Origin: Candidatus Poseidonia sp. | GTDB taxonomy: Archaea; Thermoplasmatota; Poseidoniia; Poseidoniales; Poseidoniaceae | Assembly: GCA_030829545.1 (NCBI GenBank) | Contig: JAURAI010000008.1 | Span: 1-64,000, forward strand | Direction of reading: 5' to 3' | DNA: 64,000 bases | Shown: piece by piece, positions 18,805-30,935 of the stretch | How positions within the stretch are numbered: the stretch's first letter is position 1 | Layout of the letters: each line of letters begins with the position of its first letter | Program-made: the position numbers and the translations under genes | The notes under the pieces: model-generated | Databases searched by the model: none | The model's input: the letters and a program-made list of their open reading frames with translations, nothing else | Told to the model about the DNA's origin: nothing

Positions 18805-20622
18805 GGCAGAGGTACTACGAGCGTTTGGCTTGTCCTTTTGCTTCTGTGTTCACTCGGCCCAATGCCTTCCTCTCCAAATCAAACAACCACCTACCTCGAG
18901 CAAACCACCACCGTTTCATCGGCGTCAAGTTTGACTGTGACCTTCTCCAACGGCCCTTCTCAAGACGATGATGTCAAGGGAACCTTTGCGCTGACATTCA
19001 GCATCGGTGGCACGGGCACACTGGATTCTCTTTTGGTTGAAATCTCAAACGATGACACGACATGGACAACGGTGATCAACCTCACGGAAACACCGTGGAT
19101 GTATCCTTTTGATACGACCGATTATGACAACGATTCCTACGTCCTGAAAGCAACGGGTTGGGACAGCGATGCCGAAGACCATGTCATTGCTACCAGTGGG
19201 TCGTTCAATATCACCAATCAAGTGCCCGTCATCACCACCTTCACCGTACTGAACCCTGACGCCGGAACGGGCGCTTCACTCAACGAGCGTGCCTGGTTTA
19301 ACATCGGAACCCAGGAAGCCATCTCCTTCCGATGGGGTGCGAGCGACGACGACCTCAAGGAAGCAAGCCTCACCAATGTCCCCGGCCCCGGGACACCGAG
19401 CAGTGATTCAAGTTCACCACTCGCTTACGGTTGGGACTGGAACAGTGGCAACATGGGCGAAGGCATCTGGTCTCCTCGGTTGACGGTCCTCGACGATTCT
19501 GGACTCTCCGATACGGCGACGATTTTCATTGGTATTGACAGAACAGGACCCACCATTGGCAGCCTTACGGTCGGTGATGGTTCTCTTTGGCAACAATCAG
19601 GCCTCGTGGATATCACTGGACTCATGAGCAATTCAGACGACGGTCAGGGCTCAGGTGTAGCCAGGGTGGAATACACCACCAACGACGGTGCAACTTGGAC
19701 ATCAACCACGGACGAAACCATCTCGTTGAATTTTGCAGAAGGCGTCCATGCATTGACCCTTCGAGCCATCGATCAAGTCGGCAACACCGGAGCGAACCAG
19801 AGCCTCACCGTCCGAATTGACGAAACGGCACCCATCCCCCTTTCATGGTCCGTGGATGAATTGACCACCAGTAGAATTGGAGCGGCCAATGTCTCCTTCA
19901 TTGCAGAAGACGCTCAATCTGGAATTGACAACCTCTCTTCTTCCATACAGTATGGATTTGATTCCAATGGCGTGGGTGAAACTCCCGACCTGTCAGGTCG
20001 TTGGCTCAACATGGGTGTTAACGGACTGAGTGGACAAATCGGTCTGTCGAGTTGGGCAACAAAATCGCGTCAACATTTGATGCTGCGGGCGATTCTGGTT
20101 GACGAAGCAGGAAATTCCTACACCACCTCTTCAAGTTCCTTCCAAATCCTACCCGGTTTAGACCTCTACTGGAACACAAGTGAAACCAACCTCAACAAGT
20201 TGGTTGTACGGCCGGGCGAAACCAACGGAAACGTCACCATCACCAGCGTTCTTGAATCAAATCAAGACTACGGAGGCAGCGTCATCGTACGTTTGGAATC
20301 TGCGCCTGCCGACCGTTCATCAAACGTTGATTGGACCATCATGGAAACCAGAAACCTACCGAGTGGAACCCTCTCAGACAGCAACGAAACCATCGTTTGG
20401 GACTACACCGTACCTCGGTCGGGTCAATTCGACCTCCGCCTTGTAATCGACTTTGCCAACGTCATCGATGAGTACGATGAAGGAAATAACGACAACTACC
20501 TCGTCATTACGGGAGCATCGCTTGACAACCCCGGTTTGGTGCCTTCTTTTGCCCCATCAATTCTCCTCATTGTCCTGGTTGGCTTTGCCCTCTCCCTCCT
20601 CCAGCGAAAGACAAGGGATTGA
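18805..20622 (+). CDS. Secreted CARDB/Ig-like protein with C-terminal TM anchor
   Basis: Signal-like N-terminus MGRGTTSVWLVLLLLCSLG; beta-rich repeats; final CARDB-like unit; C-terminal APSILLIVLVGFALSLLQRKTRD. Confidence 0.7.
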   Translation, partial: GRGTTSVWLVLLLLCSLGPMPSSPNQTTTYLEQTTTVSSASSLTVTFSNGPSQDDDVKGTFALTFSIGGTGTLDSLLVEISNDDTTWTTVINLTETPWMYPFDTTDYDNDSYVLKATGWDSDAEDHVIATSGSFNITNQVPVITTFTVLNPDAGTGASLNERAWFNIGTQEAISFRWGASDDDLKEASLTNVPGPGTPSSDSSSPLAYGWDWNSGNMGEGIWSPRLTVLDDSGLSDTATIFIGIDRTGPTIGSLTVGDGSLWQQSGLVDITGLMSNSDDGQGSGVARVEYTTNDGATWTSTTDETISLNFAEGVHALTLRAIDQVGNTGANQSLTVRIDETAPIPLSWSVDELTTSRIGAANVSFIAEDAQSGIDNLSSSIQYGFDSNGVGETPDLSGRWLNMGVNGLSGQIGLSSWATKSRQHLMLRAILVDEAGNSYTTSSSSFQILPGLDLYWNTSETNLNKLVVRPGETNGNVTITSVLESNQDYGGSVIVRLESAPADRSSNVDWTIMETRNLPSGTLSDSNETIVWDYTVPRSGQFDLRLVIDFANVIDEYDEGNNDNYLVITGASLDNPGLVPSFAPSILLIVLVGFALSLLQRKTRD

Positions 20623-20647
20623 AAAGAGGTGGGCCGCACCCCCACCC

Positions 20648-21394
20648 ATGCGCCAGCAACTTCCTCGCGTACCAAAGGACCGCATCGGGGTCATTATTGG
20701 AGCGAAAGGGGAAACCAGTAGAGCGATTCACAAAGCCGCTGGATGCAAGGAATTCATCATTGATTCAGAAACCGGCGATGTCGACGTGGTTTGGGGAGAT
20801 GCAGGAAGCTATGATCCCGTCAAAGCAATGAAACTCCCCGATGTCGTGAAGGCCATCGGTCGTGGCATGGCCCCAAAGGCAGCCATCAGTCTGCTTGATG
20901 ACGACCACTTCTTCGAACTGGTGGACCTTCGTGATTATGTCGGGAAGCGTTCCAACCAACAACGCCGTATTCGGGCACGAATCATCGGGCGTCAAGGGAA
21001 AATCCGCAAATTGATTGAGCAACTCACGCAAACTCAAATCAGTATTTACAATTCAACCGTCGTCCTTGTTGGCGAAGAAAGCGGCCTATTTGCTGCTCGT
21101 CAAGCGATTGAAATGCTTGCAGGTGGCTCGGAACACGGAACTGTTCTCGGCTATTTGGAACGTGATCGAAAGCGTGCGCGTCTGGATTCAAAATCACTCG
21201 ATGCCCATCAAGAACGGGCAACAGAAGCTAAGCCTTCAGCAGCCTTTGATGCCTTGGTGCCCGGACTTGCCGAAATTTCCCAACGCCGCAACCGCAGAAT
21301 GAAAGCCTCCCAAGTTGACCCTGAAGACGAGGAAGCCGTTTCAGAGATGATGGTATTGTCTGACGATGAACAAATTCATTGGGAAGAGGAATGA
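20648..21394 (+). CDS. KH-domain RNA-binding protein (archaeal Dim2/Krr1-like)
   Basis: PKDRIGVIIGAKGETSRAIHKAAGCKEFIIDSETGDVDV and RARIIGRQGKIRKLIEQLTQTQISIYNSTVVLVG; start at MRQQLPRVPKDR. Confidence 0.93.
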   Translation: MRQQLPRVPKDRIGVIIGAKGETSRAIHKAAGCKEFIIDSETGDVDVVWGDAGSYDPVKAMKLPDVVKAIGRGMAPKAAISLLDDDHFFELVDLRDYVGKRSNQQRRIRARIIGRQGKIRKLIEQLTQTQISIYNSTVVLVGEESGLFAARQAIEMLAGGSEHGTVLGYLERDRKRARLDSKSLDAHQERATEAKPSAAFDALVPGLAEISQRRNRRMKASQVDPEDEEAVSEMMVLSDDEQIHWEEE

Positions 21395-21395
21395 A

Positions 21396-22385
21396 TCATT
21401 CGATTTCCCATTCGACCTGCTCAACATCCGAGAGGTCCATGTTCAATACATCGTAAAGGGCTTCTTCCAACGTGACTTCAAGTCCGTTTTTTTGACCCCA
21501 TTCTACCAAACGAGTAACGTCGCGAACAAGGAATTCCTGAGCCTTCGGGTGACTGTCCACCACCGCTTGACCTACATCGATGACCAAGGCCCTACCGTCG
21601 TGCCAGAGAATGTTGTAAGGTGAAAAATCACCGTGAACCAGATTGGCTTTTTGCCATGCTATGGCGAGGAATTCCAGCAGGTCGTCATAAACGATTTGCG
21701 GGGCGTCAATTTGAACATCACGCAATTTGGGTGATGGCGAGGTTGCTGTACCGACATAATCCATGATGAGGACATTTTTGTGGACACCTCGCGGCATTGG
21801 AACGTTCAATCCCCAACGCGCCAAACGGTTGAGGTTGCGGTATTCTTTGCGGACCCAAACCTCTACCAAGTCACGATGTTTTCTACGCAGGCCGGTGAAT
21901 CTCGGATCCCCCTCAATGTATTGAATCAAATTTTTGAACACCGCATTCGATGTGTGAAAAATTTTCACGGCGACTGCTTCACCCGAGAGGCTGGTTCCAT
22001 GGAAAACGTGTGCTTCTTTCCCTCGTGCAACGGGGAAATCAAGCGTGTCAATGACCCCTGTTTTCATCAATTTATACAAAGCCATCAGGGTGAGACGGTC
22101 AAAGACTTGGTCGAAGACCCGACGGTCAACCCAGTCATATGTTCCCGTGCCCATGGCCCCTTGAATCTTGGATTCAATATTGCGAAACATGGTATTGTAT
22201 CGCTTTTCACGCATCCATTCGTACTTACCACCCTGGTGAGCAAGACCGTCGAGAAATTTCGTCTGCTCGTCATGAGCGAAATCAGAGTCCAATTGTTCCT
22301 CTGCTGAGCGTTTCTTGTTGCCTTTTGAGGGATGACGCTTGTGTGGGCGACCCTGGAGTTCATCCCAGTCTTCGTCCCTAGCCAT
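21396..22385 (-). CDS. rio1: RIO1-type serine protein kinase
   Basis: GKEAHVFHGTSLSGEAVAVKIFHTSNAVFKNLIQYIEGDPRF, LVHGDFSPYNILWHDGRALVIDVGQAV. Confidence 0.95.
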   Translation of the reverse strand: MARDEDWDELQGRPHKRHPSKGNKKRSAEEQLDSDFAHDEQTKFLDGLAHQGGKYEWMREKRYNTMFRNIESKIQGAMGTGTYDWVDRRVFDQVFDRLTLMALYKLMKTGVIDTLDFPVARGKEAHVFHGTSLSGEAVAVKIFHTSNAVFKNLIQYIEGDPRFTGLRRKHRDLVEVWVRKEYRNLNRLARWGLNVPMPRGVHKNVLIMDYVGTATSPSPKLRDVQIDAPQIVYDDLLEFLAIAWQKANLVHGDFSPYNILWHDGRALVIDVGQAVVDSHPKAQEFLVRDVTRLVEWGQKNGLEVTLEEALYDVLNMDLSDVEQVEWEIE

Positions 22386-22394
22386 GCTGGAACC

Positions 22395-23036
22395 TCATGC
22401 AAACAAAGCGTCAACGTCGTCGTCATCGTCGTCATCGTCGTCAAGGTCTTCTTCAACGACGGGGTCGACGGCTGCAGGTTCTTGTTCAACCTCGGCGACT
22501 TCTTCATCAGCATCGTCTGCAAAAAGGTCGTCACTGTCATCATCAGCATCGTCTGCAAAGAGGTCTTCTTCTTCTGCTGGTTCGTCAACCTCGGGTGCTT
22601 CTTGAGACACATCGCCTGAACTGAACAAGTCATCATGCTCTCCGTCATCGTCAAAGGAGACGCCCATACCAAACATATCGACATCATCGGGTAGAACGCC
22701 TTTACGTGAGAGGTACATGGCTTGGGTCTTGGTGTAGCGGTGCTTCACATCAGCCTTTGAATCTTGGAAATCCCAAGGCCAAACGATGATCAAATCACCT
22801 TCACGAACCCATTGCCGACGGCGCATTTTTCCTGGAATACGAGCCATTCGGGTTTCGCCATCAGCGCACAGAACAGTAACACGACGACCGCCCAAAATTT
22901 GCTGGGCCAAAGCGAACATTTCGTTGACTTTTTTGTTGGGCATTTTGACACGGATTTTTCCGTCGCTGACACCTTCGGGATTCTCAAGACGAGCGAGTTC
23001 CTCGACGTCTACTTTCTCCTCATGTCTGCGACCCAA
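22395..23036 (-). CDS. Translation initiation factor aIF1A with long acidic C-terminal extension
   Basis: IRVKMPNKKVNEMFALAQQILGGRRVTVLCADGETRMARIPGKMRRRQWVREGDLIIVWPWDFQDSKADVKHRYTKTQ, followed by ~100 residues rich in D/E. Confidence 0.95.
   Translation of the reverse strand: MGRRHEEKVDVEELARLENPEGVSDGKIRVKMPNKKVNEMFALAQQILGGRRVTVLCADGETRMARIPGKMRRRQWVREGDLIIVWPWDFQDSKADVKHRYTKTQAMYLSRKGVLPDDVDMFGMGVSFDDDGEHDDLFSSGDVSQEAPEVDEPAEEEDLFADDADDDSDDLFADDADEEVAEVEQEPAAVDPVVEEDLDDDDDDDDDVDALFA
22397..22570. repeat. Low-complexity Asp/Glu-coding repeats, including a duplicated DDLFADDAD module
   Basis: gtcgtcatcgtcgtcatcgtcgtc tract, and atcagcatcgtctgcaaa(a/g)aggtc present twice (~22506 and ~22542). 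Confidence 0.8.
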
Positions 23037-23118
23037 TCAGTCTCACCTGTTCTTCCTAACGGACAACCCTTCTTGAAGGCATCACATCAACAGGCATCGA
23101 ATCAAGCCGCTATCGGCT

Positions 23119-24828
23119 TCACCAAGCACCAACCAAGGCATTGGCTGCTACTTCACAGAGGCTGATCAATTGACCCGCTCCAACACCGAAGTACAGGGTG
23201 GTCAGCAAACACGCAACGATGGCCATGCGAACAGACCTTCCCGCTGGCAGGGGTCCTTCTCGACCTTCCTCCGGCTCATGGAAGAACATCACCAAACCAA
23301 CACGCAGGTAGTAGAATACTGAGATGGCGGAGTTGATGACCATGAGGAGTGCGAGGTACCAAACCCAGTGTATATCGCTGAAGGTCAGATCGCCATTCAC
23401 GGTTACATCGACCAAAGCGACCTTGACGATACCCATAATCACGAGGAGTTTGGAAACAAAGCCAGACAGCGGTGGCACACCTGCGAGGGACATCATGAAG
23501 ATGAACATGGTCGCAGCAAGGAAAGGTTCTCGCTTGGCGAGGCCATCCAAGGAAGCAAGGGTGTGTCCGCCTTTTTCACTTTCCAAGATGGACAGAACAA
23601 GGAAGGCTCCGAGTTTGAAACAAACGAGAACCACCAGATGGAAGATAAGGGCCGTTACGACCGCTAGGGCAGCATCGTTGCTTGCGTTGAGGTGTTCAGG
23701 TTCCCAGTTAAGGGCTCCAATGGCCGTGATTGCTGCCAGCATGTAACCGGCATGCGCCACCGATGAGTAAGCGAGCATGCGCTTGGGGTTGGTTGAACCC
23801 AATGCTGCGAGGTTACCCCACGTCATGGTCACCGCAGACAGAACTGCGAGTGCAATCAGCCAAACAGCTGCACCGTCAGTGGCTTCAGGAGATGCTACAA
23901 CGAGGAGGATTCGAAGCAAACCAATGATACCCATGGCCTTGCTTGCTGTCGCTAGGACACCTGCCACGGGGCTGGTCGCACCTGCGTAGGCATCGGGAGC
24001 AGCAAAGTGGAAGGGTGCAGCACTGACTTTGAAACCAAAGCCGACAAGAAGCATTCCAAGAGCGATCAGTGGAAGGGGTTCCATGCCGTTTTCGGCAAAG
24101 GCCAGTGTCAATTCGGTGAACTGCAATGAGCCCGACCAAAGATAGAGCAAAGAGAGCCCGTAGAGTCCGACACCTGATGCGACTGAACCGACAATGAAGT
24201 ACTTCATACCCGCCTCAGTTCCTTCCTTTGTTTCCTTCATGAAGGAGACGAGAACGTAGGTCGAGAAGGATGCTAACTCCAAACCGATGAAGAGCAAGAA
24301 CAAGTCTTGAGCGAGGGCGACGATGGACATTCCAAGTCCCGTGGTCATGAGAAGGATGTAGAAATCCACTTGACGACGGTTGTTGTACAGGCCAAGTGCA
24401 CTCCTGTCCTTGCGGCTTGTTGCGGGAATACGGTTGATGGAAGCAATGCTCGCTAGAGCAAGGGCTCCGTAGAAAATCAACTCAAAGATGCGACTGAATT
24501 CGTTCACCAAAAGCAGGTCATAGCCGCTTTCAGTTTCGATCATGGTCACGTTCATGCCGTTCATGTAGGAAAGCGCAGCAAGCAAGAAAGCGATTACAAA
24601 GAACATGGATGCAAAGATACCGGGCAAACGGGGGTCGCTGTCCAATGTACCACGCTTTCCACCGAAGAACCAGGGGATGCGGATTTGTGTCAGTGGGATT
24701 CGGAACTTAGCGTCACCGAGGTTGGGCACGATCATCAAGGTAAACATACCAATGACCAAAACGAGCTCGGGGGCGAGCGCTGTCACAAAGCCATCGCCAA
24801 AGGGTTGCATCGTTTCCATATCAGGCAC
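23119..24828 (-). CDS. nuoN: Complex I-like subunit NuoN (proton-translocating antiporter-like)
   Basis: SSVAHAGYMLAAI, GVPPLSGFVSKLLVIMGIV and many TM helices; last gene of the nuo operon. Confidence 0.93.
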   Translation of the reverse strand: MPDMETMQPFGDGFVTALAPELVLVIGMFTLMIVPNLGDAKFRIPLTQIRIPWFFGGKRGTLDSDPRLPGIFASMFFVIAFLLAALSYMNGMNVTMIETESGYDLLLVNEFSRIFELIFYGALALASIASINRIPATSRKDRSALGLYNNRRQVDFYILLMTTGLGMSIVALAQDLFLLFIGLELASFSTYVLVSFMKETKEGTEAGMKYFIVGSVASGVGLYGLSLLYLWSGSLQFTELTLAFAENGMEPLPLIALGMLLVGFGFKVSAAPFHFAAPDAYAGATSPVAGVLATASKAMGIIGLLRILLVVASPEATDGAAVWLIALAVLSAVTMTWGNLAALGSTNPKRMLAYSSVAHAGYMLAAITAIGALNWEPEHLNASNDAALAVVTALIFHLVVLVCFKLGAFLVLSILESEKGGHTLASLDGLAKREPFLAATMFIFMMSLAGVPPLSGFVSKLLVIMGIVKVALVDVTVNGDLTFSDIHWVWYLALLMVINSAISVFYYLRVGLVMFFHEPEEGREGPLPAGRSVRMAIVACLLTTLYFGVGAGQLISLCEVAANALVGAW

Positions 24829-26475
24829 CTCCCAAAATTGGAATCAAGAGCGTTTCAAAGAACGCCACTGTCCATCCGTTCATCATGTCGAGGGCAATCC
24901 AGGGCATGACACCAAACAAGATGGTGAACACAGCCAGGATGATCATTGCAAACTTCTCGGAATCAGCAATGTCTGGAACTGGCTCACCGTTCAAACTTGC
25001 AGGAGGTTGCGTTTCCTCTCCACCCTCAAAGATGGTGCGCTGCATCGACCAGAGGTAGTAGGCAGCAGTGAGGGCGAGAACAAGGGCGGGTCCAACCATC
25101 CACAAGACGCTCAAATCATTCGCAGCAAGGAAGTGCCACAATGCAAGGAACATCATCAATTCAGCAACGAAGCCAGCCAGCAATGGAAGGCCAAGCGAGG
25201 CCATCCATGCAAACATCATCGAGGTGGCGAGCCAAGGTGAATGCTTGGCCATACCCCGCATGGCGCCAATTTCCATGCTGTGGTAGTGATGCTTGAATGC
25301 ACCACATACTGCGAAGAGCATGGGGCTGATAATACCGTGAGCGAACATCATGAAGAGCGCCGCTGCCCACCCCAATGGTTGCATGGTGGCGATACCGATG
25401 AGAATCACGCCCATGTGCGATACGGAGGAGTAAGCGACCATTTTCTTGAGGTTGGTTTGACCAAGACAGACGATGGCGCCCCACACCAGTGAGATCATTC
25501 CCAAAGCGAGCAACCAGAACTGGAAGTGCTCAGCCGCATGAGGGAAGAATGCCAACGGGAGACGGAACATACCGTAAGCACCCATCTTCAACATCACACC
25601 CGCCAAGAGCATCGAACCGCCTGTGGGCGCCTGTACGTGCGCATCGGGCAGCCACGTGTGGAAGGGGACTGAAGGCAACTTCACGAGGAAGCCGAGCATG
25701 AGCATCACGAAGAGAATCTTCTGCATGCTTTCACCGAGGAACCAAGCTCCGTCTGCGTTGCCTTGCTGGGCGTGCGCAGTCAGGGTCGGGATGTCAAAGG
25801 TACGACCGGTCCATGAACCGGAGTAGGACAAGGCCTGGTCAGGTTGAAGGAAGTACAAGGTCACCAATCCAAGGAGCATCACGACCGAAGCGGTAAAGGT
25901 GTAGATGAAGAACTTCTGAGAAGCATACTTTCGGTCCTTACCGCCCCACTTGAGAATCAAGAAGAACATTGGAATCAGGGTTAACTCCCAGAAGACGTAG
26001 AACATGAAGAGGTCAAGGGCCACGAAGACGCCAATAAGCGCACCTCCCATCATCAAAATGAGCGGAAAGTAGGTCGAAGCGTGCTTTTCATTCCATGTCG
26101 CAATGATGGTCACGGGAAGAAGGAAAGTCGTCAACCAGACCATGGGGAAGGACAAGGCATCAACACCCACGCTCCAATGAATGCCCAATGCTTCAATCCA
26201 AACATAGCGGAATTCAAAGTTGAATGAACCAAAGCCAAGTCCGGTCCAATCGAGTGCTTTGTCAAATCCGAGCGCCTCGTACAGGGTCGAATGACTCTGA
26301 GCAAAGAACATCATGGTAGCGAGAGTGAGCATGGCCAGTGAAATGACCAAGGAGACCATCCGAATGGATGAGCCCAAGCGTTCTCGTGTGGCTCCGTCAG
26401 CGTTTGCAACAAAGGCGAGAAGAACAAGACTGCTGAGAAGTGGCAGACCAACAAGCGGTATGGAAATCCAATCGA

Positions 26476-26479
<4 letters not shown>
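24821..26479 (-). CDS. nuoM: Complex I-like subunit NuoM
   Basis: FWELTLIPMFFLILKWGG, PFHTWLPDAHVQAPTGGSMLLAGVMLKMGAYGMFR, YSSVSHMGVI. Confidence 0.95.
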
Positions 26480-29043
<2,564 letters not shown>

Positions 29044-29052
29044 AACTTCACC

Positions 29053-29355
29053 TCAGTTCCTCAGGACGTTAACGTCGTCCAGTGTAATCGATTCGTGTTG
29101 GCCGTACATGGCCAAGAAGATAGCGAGGCCAATTGCCACTTCGCTTGCAGCGATGGCAATGGCGAAGATGGTGTAGACCCATCCCGTCGTGTCGCCATGG
29201 TAAACGGCTGCTGCTGCGAATTGCATGTTTGCAGCATTGAGCATCAATTCAATGCACATCAAGACGATAATAGCGTTCTTTCGAGTGAAGGCACCGGCCA
29301 AACCGATCACGAACAAGAGTGCTGAGAGCCCAGAAACCCATGCTGGATCAATCAT
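29053..29355 (-). CDS. nuoK: Complex I-like subunit NuoK
   Basis: NAIIVLMCIELMLNAANMQFAAAAVY and ~100 aa size. Confidence 0.93.
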   Translation of the reverse strand: MIDPAWVSGLSALLFVIGLAGAFTRKNAIIVLMCIELMLNAANMQFAAAAVYHGDTTGWVYTIFAIAIAASEVAIGLAIFLAMYGQHESITLDDVNVLRN

Positions 29356-29621
29356 TCTTCTTCACCTCCGAACTCCCACAAGAGATTTTCCATTCTCTCA
29401 TCACGAACAAGGTAAGCGGCACCCATCATGGCCATGGCCATCAAGACCCCGAGAACGAGGAGGGCGAAGCCCCAATCGTGCAGCAAAGAGTCAGCAAGAC
29501 CAGAGGTCGTAGGAGTTGTTGAACTTGGTTCGCTCCAAACACTTTCATCGTTGAGCACGGCGACCAAGATGAAGCCGAGGGCGATGAGCCCCATGCGAGT
29601 GAAGAGGGAAATGAACTTCAT
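29352..29621 (-). CDS. Probable C-terminal half of a split NuoJ
   Basis: 89-aa, two-TM protein located between nuoJ and nuoK, overlapping both neighbours by 4 nt. Confidence 0.6.
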   Translation of the reverse strand: MKFISLFTRMGLIALGFILVAVLNDESVWSEPSSTTPTTSGLADSLLHDWGFALLVLGVLMAMAMMGAAYLVRDERMENLLWEFGGEEE

Positions 29622-29902
29622 TCAAAATCCTCCTCCAAAATTTGTCGGCGGGTCAACATGATACCGAACAGGACAACTAAACCGACGCTGGCAAGATAAA
29701 CGAGAATCTGAATGGCTGCGAGAAATTCAGCACCCAGCAGGATGAAAATGCCAGAGACCGCCATGAAACAGAAGATCAGCGAGAGCATCGAGTGCGCCAC
29801 TCGCTGGGCAAAGATGAGGCCAAGGGCTCCACCGAGCGTGATGGCTGCAAACAGAAAGAACACACCGGTTTCTGCAGCGCTGGCCACGTCCATCTCAAGC
29901 AT
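29618..29902 (-). CDS. nuoJ: Complex I-like subunit NuoJ (N-terminal half)
   Basis: FFLFAAITLGGALGLIFAQRVAHSMLSLIFCFMAVSGIFILLGAEFLAAIQILVYLASVGLVVLFGIML. Confidence 0.9.
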   Translation of the reverse strand: MLEMDVASAAETGVFFLFAAITLGGALGLIFAQRVAHSMLSLIFCFMAVSGIFILLGAEFLAAIQILVYLASVGLVVLFGIMLTRRQILEEDFE

Positions 29903-30926
29903 CCCCCTTGACGGCCTGTTCACCGGCCTCGACTGAGTCAACAGGCTTTGTTGCTTCAGCCGCAGCCTTGGCTTCCTTGGCGGCATTCTTGGCTCGCTTG
30001 TCGCGCTCTTTGGAGGCACGCTTGGCCAACTCAGCGTCCACGGCTTCTTGGTGAACACCGGGGAGCACTCGGGTGCGGGAGGCATCGAACCACAGGTCTT
30101 GACGAGTGAAGCCAGACATGCCGTCGTATTCGTTGGTCATGAAGAAGGAGGTAAAGCCACAGGATTCCATGCAGAGGCCGCAGAACATGCAACGGCCGAG
30201 GTCAATGCGTCCGGAGACGATTTGATCGTCAGCAGGGAGCAATTCAGCACGGTCGACCATGGCTTCCTCACCAGAATCGTTCCAGCGTACTGTAGCGGTG
30301 TCACCGGACAAATCCAGAACTTCTGCGAAACGCCATTCTTGAGGGGCGTCGGTGTGCGCTGTTACGTGGTTGAAGCTGTCCAATTCGGCAACGACTTCAG
30401 GCTTCTCGACTGCAGCGTACTTTCCGACTTCAAGGTCAACGCCCATGCCGGCATGTTCGCCATCAGCACCGTCGAGAACATCAACACGCAACTCAGTGGT
30501 CATGTGCAAACAATCGTTAGGGCAGATGTTGACACACATCTTACACGCAGTGCAAGTTTCCCATATCACGCCAATTCGCCCGTTGTAATTACCCGGGACG
30601 AAGAGCCAGGGTTCCATGTCTTCAAGACGTTCATAGGGATACTGGACGGTTTGAGGCTTCCAAAGTGTTGGTTTGAGGTCGGAGGTCACACGATCTGGTG
30701 CGAATTCCTGCCGACTGATGTCGTTCATGTCCGCCGTAGAGGCCGCACGACTGCGACTTCCATCATCGAGGAACTCAGGGTGACTGGTGTTGTGATAGGC
30801 ACCCAGACGCTTCCCGAACCGCTTTCCAATGAAGGGGAAGGTTCGCAGGGCTGTAATCAAGGTAATCTTGAACGGGTACCAAAACAGGTTTCTAAAATTC
30901 GGTTGTGCGTGTGGATGCATTGGCAT
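29895..30926 (-). CDS. nuoI: Complex I-like subunit NuoI, two 4Fe-4S motifs separated by a long insertion
   Basis: CTACKMCVNICPNDC and CMFCGLCMESC. Confidence 0.93.
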   Translation of the reverse strand: MPMHPHAQPNFRNLFWYPFKITLITALRTFPFIGKRFGKRLGAYHNTSHPEFLDDGSRSRAASTADMNDISRQEFAPDRVTSDLKPTLWKPQTVQYPYERLEDMEPWLFVPGNYNGRIGVIWETCTACKMCVNICPNDCLHMTTELRVDVLDGADGEHAGMGVDLEVGKYAAVEKPEVVAELDSFNHVTAHTDAPQEWRFAEVLDLSGDTATVRWNDSGEEAMVDRAELLPADDQIVSGRIDLGRCMFCGLCMESCGFTSFFMTNEYDGMSGFTRQDLWFDASRTRVLPGVHQEAVDAELAKRASKERDKRAKNAAKEAKAAAEATKPVDSVEAGEQAVKGDA

Positions 30927-30935
30927 GGTTTCACC

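Noticed and set aside
22332-22624. Overlapping Ser-, Val- and Arg-rich + strand ORFs opposite the aIF1A tail
   Set aside because: Produced by the low-complexity GAC/GAT repeats of the acidic tail; not credible proteins.
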